From NCBI GenBank assembly GCA_949745625.1, contig CATJZR010000118.1, positions 1 to 11,462 on the forward strand: a stretch of 11,462 nt of DNA, written 5' to 3'. Positions 7,351 through 11,462 of this stretch are shown one piece after another; within the stretch, counting starts at the first letter, position 1, and every line of letters begins with the position of its first letter. A program made the translations under genes and the position numbers. This DNA is from an uncultured Eubacteriales bacterium (GTDB lineage Bacteria > Bacillota > Clostridia > Christensenellales > Borkfalkiaceae). A model generated the notes under the pieces. That model made no database searches, was not told the DNA's origin, and worked only from the letters and a program-made list of their open reading frames with translations.

Positions 7351-8449
7351 CAATATTCAAAAAATCAAATACACGAAAACTCCGTCGGACGTAGTCGCGC
7401 TCAACGAATATATACTTTTCGAAAATTCGCACGCAAAAGAAAAGTATGTCGTTTTCAGGTTCGCAAACAACGTAAATCAGCGGCTTTTCGAAATCAGGTT
7501 CGAGGTGCTGCAATACGATGCCGACAACTGTTTAATAGAAAAATCGGTAGTGGTGCATAAGGACTTTACAGCGGACGCAAACGGACTGTTCGTGCCTAAC
7601 GCAAAGCTGAAAGTCAATTTCGAGTGCTGCAGTCTCGAAGTCAATCTCGAAGAGGCGGTATTCGACAGGGTGATATGGTCGGGAGGTACGTTTACGGACA
7701 ATCCTTACCGCTTTGAAACCTATGCGGAAACAGTTGCAAAGCCTGCGGCAAGCCCTGCGCCAGAAATAAAAAAACAGCCCGTCGCAGCAAAAAAGCGGAA
7801 CAAGCTAAGCTTTAATATCAGTAATATTTTCCGCAAGAACAAGTCCGTTTTTCCCGCTGTTTTCAACGTAATTTTATGCGTGATATTCGTCGCGCTGGTA
7901 GTTGCATCCACGTTTTATTTCAAGAATGTAACGGGCGCGTTCGAGGTTGATGGATATATCGTCAAGGAAAGCTCGGCTGGCTACGTCAGTATTCTCGGTT
8001 ATAACGGTGAGGACGATAATATTGAAATTCCTGCGACGCTTGGCGAATACACCGTAACGAAAATTGTCGGAGGAGCGTTTAAAAGTTCTCCTGCAACAAG
8101 CGTAAAAATAAAGACGGACCGTCCGCTCGTAATCGAGACGGACGCGTTTAAGGGCTGCAAAAAGCTGACCTCGGTCACGTCGTCGTCTTTGGGTACCGTA
8201 ACCGTAATGGAGGGCGCGTTCAAGGATTGTACCGCGCTTACCGAGTTCGTTGTGCCTGCGGCACAGCTTTGCGCAAAGTGCTTCGACGGCGCCGACGGAA
8301 TAAAATTCCTTGCATTTTACAGCGTGCTATATTCGGGCGGTCGCTTGCTCGATTTGTTCGTGGGTCTCAATTCAATCAGTCTTAAATATCTCAGCATAGC
8401 CGTTATGCCGAATGACCCCGCATTTACGGAAGGCGTTAAATTAGGTTAA
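7337..8449 (+). CDS. Single-pass membrane protein with extracellular BspA-type LRR_5 repeats
   Basis: The product has 370 residues in four parts. Residues about 20-125 form a beta-rich domain (KYVVFRFANNVNQ, FEIRFEVLQYDADN) that recalls FxLYD-like sandwiches and the central domain of the preceding gene's product. Residues about 132-170 are a Pro/Ala/Lys-rich linker. One membrane helix spans about 171-195. Residues about 205-340 are leucine-rich repeats of the LRR_5/BspA kind, with IPATLGEYTVTKIVGGAFKS, AFKGCKKLTSV and AFKDCTALTEFVVP. The basic linker before the helix places the N-terminal domain inside and the LRRs outside. BspA-like LRRs commonly bind host or cell-surface ligands; here they are few, so the ectodomain is small. 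The ATG at 7337 is preferred over one at 7271 because of its ribosome binding site. It overlaps the preceding gene by 14 bp. A receptor-like or linker role across the membrane is inference; no enzymatic domain is seen. Confidence 0.9.
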   Translation: MSSYNNIQKIKYTKTPSDVVALNEYILFENSHAKEKYVVFRFANNVNQRLFEIRFEVLQYDADNCLIEKSVVVHKDFTADANGLFVPNAKLKVNFECCSLEVNLEEAVFDRVIWSGGTFTDNPYRFETYAETVAKPAASPAPEIKKQPVAAKKRNKLSFNISNIFRKNKSVFPAVFNVILCVIFVALVVASTFYFKNVTGAFEVDGYIVKESSAGYVSILGYNGEDDNIEIPATLGEYTVTKIVGGAFKSSPATSVKIKTDRPLVIETDAFKGCKKLTSVTSSSLGTVTVMEGAFKDCTALTEFVVPAAQLCAKCFDGADGIKFLAFYSVLYSGGRLLDLFVGLNSISLKYLSIAVMPNDPAFTEGVKLG

Positions 8450-8455
8450 TTTAAA

Positions 8456-8462
8456 AGGAGGT
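8456..8462 (+). promoter_or_regulatory. Shine-Dalgarno deciding the GTG start at 8472
   Basis: AGGAGGT lies 9 bp before GTG 8472. An in-frame TAG at 8442-8444 excludes anything further upstream, and no other ATG, GTG or TTG lies between, so the GTG is well supported. Confidence 0.88.
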
Positions 8463-8471
8463 AAAAACGCG

Positions 8472-11462
8472 GTGATTTCGTCCGTTGCAAACGTAATAAA
8501 CTTAATAATCGAACACTGGGAAATTTCGCTGTTAGCGTTTGCCGTTTTTGCCGCGGTCTGCCTCGGACTTTTCAAGGGTGTAAAACACGGCGTCCGCGCA
8601 TTGTTCGCCGTCCTCGTAATTGCGTCGTGTTGGGTTTTAGCTTGCGTAGTGTACTATTTCGTAATACAGGATACCGACGGACTTATAAAATTCTGCATTG
8701 CCTGGCTTCCGACGATAATTTTCCTCATAATAGTGCTGACGTCGACGCTTATCGGAATACATAGGGGGCTTAGAAAAAGCCTTATCCTGCTCACACATTC
8801 GCTGATTACCGCAGGCTTATGCATAGGCGCGTTTTTCTTCTGCATTAACAGTCCCGACGTGGACAGACTTACGCTTGAATTAATCAACGTGTTCATGGGC
8901 GAGGGCGGCTTGCAGAGCGCGCTAGGGGTAAGCTCGAAGTGCGATACCATACGCGAGGTTACTGTCAACTATATAGGAAGCATATCCGTCGACTGGGGCG
9001 AATTCGGAATTCTTTTGCGCGAAAACAGTGCGTACGTTCTCACGCTCGTCAATATGGCGTATCGCATAGCGTTTGCGTTAGTTTTGTTTATCGTATATCA
9101 GTTGCTTAATTTTATAATGTTCCTCGTGTACGTTTTCTGCTATCCCGAACGCAGATACCGTAAAAAGAGAAATATGCGTTTCGCAAATCAAAAGACGGAT
9201 ACGTCTTATAAAAAGCGTCCCGTCGGCGGCGGCTGCGTCGGAATGGCGCGCGGACTTGCTACGGGCGTAATAGCAATGTCCTTTGCGGGAAGCATGTTCT
9301 TTGTCGCGCCGGGAGGCGCGGGGGCAAGTAAGCTTCCGGACGACGTCAGCTTCGGCGAGCAATACGACCAGTTCGTTTCAATTTACCGCTCTATCGAGGA
9401 CTACGGCGAGCAGGGAATATTCAAGGTGCTCAATTCGATAAGCGACCCCGAGGACACGCCGTACTATCTGTTTGCAGCCGATTTGGTTTTTTCGGGCGGG
9501 CTCGACGATACCGTTCACGGCATAAGCGGCAACGTCTCGTTCCGCGAAGAGCTTGCCGCATATTCGGGTTTTGCGAAAGACACGCTTGCACTTTTAATGA
9601 AGTACGACGCCGACGGCGAAATCGGCGCGATACTCGGCGGTAAAACCGACGACGCGATGGATAAGATACTTAACGTGTGCTCTAATCCCGAGTTTATGGT
9701 TGAGTTCAATAACCTTATAGACAACTTCGATGCAAAAACTTACGTAATTAATTTCGCGCTTTCTCTCGTCGATTCGGTAATTTCAAATATCGACAGTATG
9801 TCGTTTACCGCATCGTTAAGCGCGGATAACAAAGAGCTGCTTCAACTGCTTTTCACGCGCGGCTATCTCTGCGAGGTAATACCGGACGAAAGAGAGTTAA
9901 AGCAACAGGGCGCAGACGTAGTCCAACCGCATCTTACCGTAAACCGTTTGTTTACCAAAAGGGACGCGCAGACCGTTCTCAATATAGTGCTTTCGATTAT
10001 CACCGACGATACCGAGGGAGAGAATTCTGCTTTGAAGCTTGCGCGGGCAATTATGCCTCAGATAGAAGAGTTGTCCGTTTTTACAACCGAGCGCAGCGGG
10101 GAAATGGACCCCGTGCTCGGCAGACTGTATTGCTATTTCGACAATAAGTTTCTCACCGACGAAGGCGAGGAAGGAATAAGATATTCCGATGTAAAGGACG
10201 AAAGTGTCTACTGGACGCGTGAAATAAGGGCGCTTCTCGGCGTTTCCGACGGGTTGTTCACTTTGTACGACAGGGTACAGGGCGACAATATATTTAATAA
10301 CCTGGTTTCTATGTTCGACAGCAATTCGCCCGACTATGCCGAAAACTCAAAAATGTACGAGGATGTCGTTACCGTTGCAGCGGATTCCGCGCTGCTCGGC
10401 AAGGTTTTGTCGTCTAAAAAGGTTTCGCGCATTTTGCAGACGCAGCTCAGCACAATCGCGGACGATATATATTTCCCCGAAAACATAGTATACGAAAATA
10501 AATACGATAAGGACGGCAATCTCGTTTCTCGCGGAGAAGCCTACCAGCTTTTGCGCGGGCTGCGACTTTTGGCGCAAAGCGAAAACAAGTCTCTTGTGGA
10601 CGCGCTTTTGGACGAAGCGCTTTCATTCGAGGATTTGCTAAGAAAGCTGTCCGCAACGATAACCAAGGACGACCCGCTCGCTCACGGCAATTCGCTTGCT
10701 TCGTATATGACCGAATCGGTGCTGCTCAGGTCGGCGCTGTCGTCGGTTATTATCGAACGTGCGGGAGATATGCTCGTTATTCCCGCGCTCAGCTGCGAGG
10801 CGGGAAGCGACGGCAGGCTTATAAACAAGTACGAGCTGCGCGAGATATTCGAGGCGGTGCCTGAGCTGACAGAGCTTATAATTCCGCTTGCTGGCGAGAG
10901 TGTAAGCGCAGCGGAAATAAACGCGGTTTTGGAAAGCTCGGCATTCAACTCTCTGCTCGATAACGGCAACAAAATAGTAGAAGGAACTATCGCCAAAGCA
11001 ATGGTGGATATGTTTTCAAACCACGGCACGATAATAATATCCAAGCGGCTTGAAGATTGCGAGGAGTGGGTAACGGTAGGTACGCCCGGCGAGCTAAGAA
11101 GGTTTTTGGACGTAATCGACATTCTCACGCTCGACGTAGAAGAGCTTATGGACGGCGGCGCGCTTGACGGCAGTGAGATTTTCGACAAGCTGAAAAAGCT
11201 TGATGCCGACAGTATCGACAGACTTCTTTCGTCCGACGTGTTCTATTATTCGGCGTCAAAAATGATGATTGGCGGCGACTTCCGTTTCGAAAATTTCGAT
11301 GTTATCGTGCCCGCTTCGTCATGTAACGTCCTTGTTGCGGATAAGCTTGACAAGGTCGTAAAAAGAGACGAACTGTCTTCCGTATTTATCGAACTTACGG
11401 AATTCGGTTTGTCATCGGATATGAGCAACGAAAAAATACTCAGGAAGCTTGTCGAGCAGAAA
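8472..11462 (+). CDS. CvpA-like membrane domain fused to a giant extracellular repeat region, C-terminus outside the window
   Basis: The frame is open for 997 codons from GTG 8472 to the window edge. Residues 1-280 carry about six hydrophobic segments (about 18-34, 42-65, 80-96, 104-125, 188-224, 256-280). The first pair encloses GLFKGVKHGVR, and the last is preceded by RPVGGGCVGMARG. Both resemble the glycine/basic motifs of CvpA (colicin V production) family proteins, which are much shorter (about 160-200 residues). Basic loops at 33-42, 97-103 and 226-249 alternate with long neutral or acidic ones. This fits an N-out, C-out topology that places everything after about 285 outside the cell. 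That part is mostly helical, acidic and unlike any family I recognise, and from about residue 649 it becomes a tandem repeat. No signal peptide is needed because the first helix can serve for insertion. It follows the LRR gene by 22 bp. Its function is unknown; a membrane-rooted surface filament or scaffold is inference. Confidence 0.88.
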   Translation, partial: MISSVANVINLIIEHWEISLLAFAVFAAVCLGLFKGVKHGVRALFAVLVIASCWVLACVVYYFVIQDTDGLIKFCIAWLPTIIFLIIVLTSTLIGIHRGLRKSLILLTHSLITAGLCIGAFFFCINSPDVDRLTLELINVFMGEGGLQSALGVSSKCDTIREVTVNYIGSISVDWGEFGILLRENSAYVLTLVNMAYRIAFALVLFIVYQLLNFIMFLVYVFCYPERRYRKKRNMRFANQKTDTSYKKRPVGGGCVGMARGLATGVIAMSFAGSMFFVAPGGAGASKLPDDVSFGEQYDQFVSIYRSIEDYGEQGIFKVLNSISDPEDTPYYLFAADLVFSGGLDDTVHGISGNVSFREELAAYSGFAKDTLALLMKYDADGEIGAILGGKTDDAMDKILNVCSNPEFMVEFNNLIDNFDAKTYVINFALSLVDSVISNIDSMSFTASLSADNKELLQLLFTRGYLCEVIPDERELKQQGADVVQPHLTVNRLFTKRDAQTVLNIVLSIITDDTEGENSALKLARAIMPQIEELSVFTTERSGEMDPVLGRLYCYFDNKFLTDEGEEGIRYSDVKDESVYWTREIRALLGVSDGLFTLYDRVQGDNIFNNLVSMFDSNSPDYAENSKMYEDVVTVAADSALLGKVLSSKKVSRILQTQLSTIADDIYFPENIVYENKYDKDGNLVSRGEAYQLLRGLRLLAQSENKSLVDALLDEALSFEDLLRKLSATITKDDPLAHGNSLASYMTESVLLRSALSSVIIERAGDMLVIPALSCEAGSDGRLINKYELREIFEAVPELTELIIPLAGESVSAAEINAVLESSAFNSLLDNGNKIVEGTIAKAMVDMFSNHGTIIISKRLEDCEEWVTVGTPGELRRFLDVIDILTLDVEELMDGGALDGSEIFDKLKKLDADSIDRLLSSDVFYYSASKMMIGGDFRFENFDVIVPASSCNVLVADKLDKVVKRDELSSVFIELTEFGLSSDMSNEKILRKLVEQK
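10416..11462 (+). repeat. Tandem protein repeat of about 85-99 residues, continuing past the edge
   Basis: Units begin at about 10416, 10713, 10968 and 11232 (residues 649, 748, 833 and 921), with lengths of 99, 85 and 88 residues and a last one cut by the edge. The shared pattern is a helix like S-x-x-L/V-x(3)-L-S-x-x-I, a short beta strand ending in I/P (DIYFPENI, DMLVIPAL, GTIIISKR, FDVIVPAS), an acidic loop, then K/R/G-x-E-L-x-x-L/F-L/F-x-A/V-L. Examples of this last element are GEAYQLLRGL, KYELREIFEAV, PGELRRFLDVI and RDELSSVFIEL. A connecting helix follows (SAAEINAVLES, DGSEIFDKLKK). The unit at 10080-10260 may be a degenerate earlier copy. Aligned by eye only. Confidence 0.65.

Noticed and set aside
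10682..11188. Minus-strand open frame of 168 codons
   Set aside because: It is a Ser/Ile-rich low-complexity reading opposite the CvpA-like giant gene, which has an unbroken frame, start signal and domain structure.

Overview
The window is a single co-directional (+ strand) run of five protein genes with almost no non-coding DNA. Both end genes run off the window. The first enters from the left edge and ends at 5617. The last starts at 8472 and is still open at 11462. Junctions are a 17-bp overlap, a 28-bp gap, a 14-bp overlap and a 22-bp gap. All four genes that start here have a Shine-Dalgarno sequence, and all four visible stop codons are TAA. I see no promoter, terminator, tRNA, rRNA, CRISPR array or mobile element, so this is most simply the middle of one operon.

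The likely source is an uncultured Firmicutes, probably a gut-type Clostridia. The reasons are strong AGGAGGT ribosome binding sites, a BspA-type leucine-rich repeat protein, and long arrays of YDG/MBG beta-sandwich modules. Nothing in the window fixes the lineage further; this is inference.

Layout: (1) 1-5617, the C-terminal 1871 residues of a giant secreted protein made of about twenty tandem modules of roughly 80-120 residues. It divides into a YDG-type half, which shows a five-module higher-order repeat (ABCDE-ABCDE), and an MBG-type half. (2) 5601-6608, a polytopic membrane protein with loose DUF975-like features. (3) 6637-7350, a small membrane protein with a beta-rich domain predicted to be cytoplasmic. 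(4) 7337-8449, a single-pass membrane protein with a cytoplasmic beta-rich domain that resembles the one in gene 3, and extracellular LRR_5/BspA-like repeats. (5) 8472 to edge, a giant protein with a CvpA-like six-helix membrane domain followed by more than 700 residues predicted to be extracellular, including a tandem repeat of about 85-99 residues.

Working model (inference): the cluster encodes a cell-surface assembly. Genes 1, 4 and 5 supply large outward-facing repeat regions, while genes 2 and 3 are membrane partners. No enzyme, transporter motif or defence gene is recognisable, so the job could be adhesion, envelope organisation or secretion of the giant proteins; the sequence does not decide between these.
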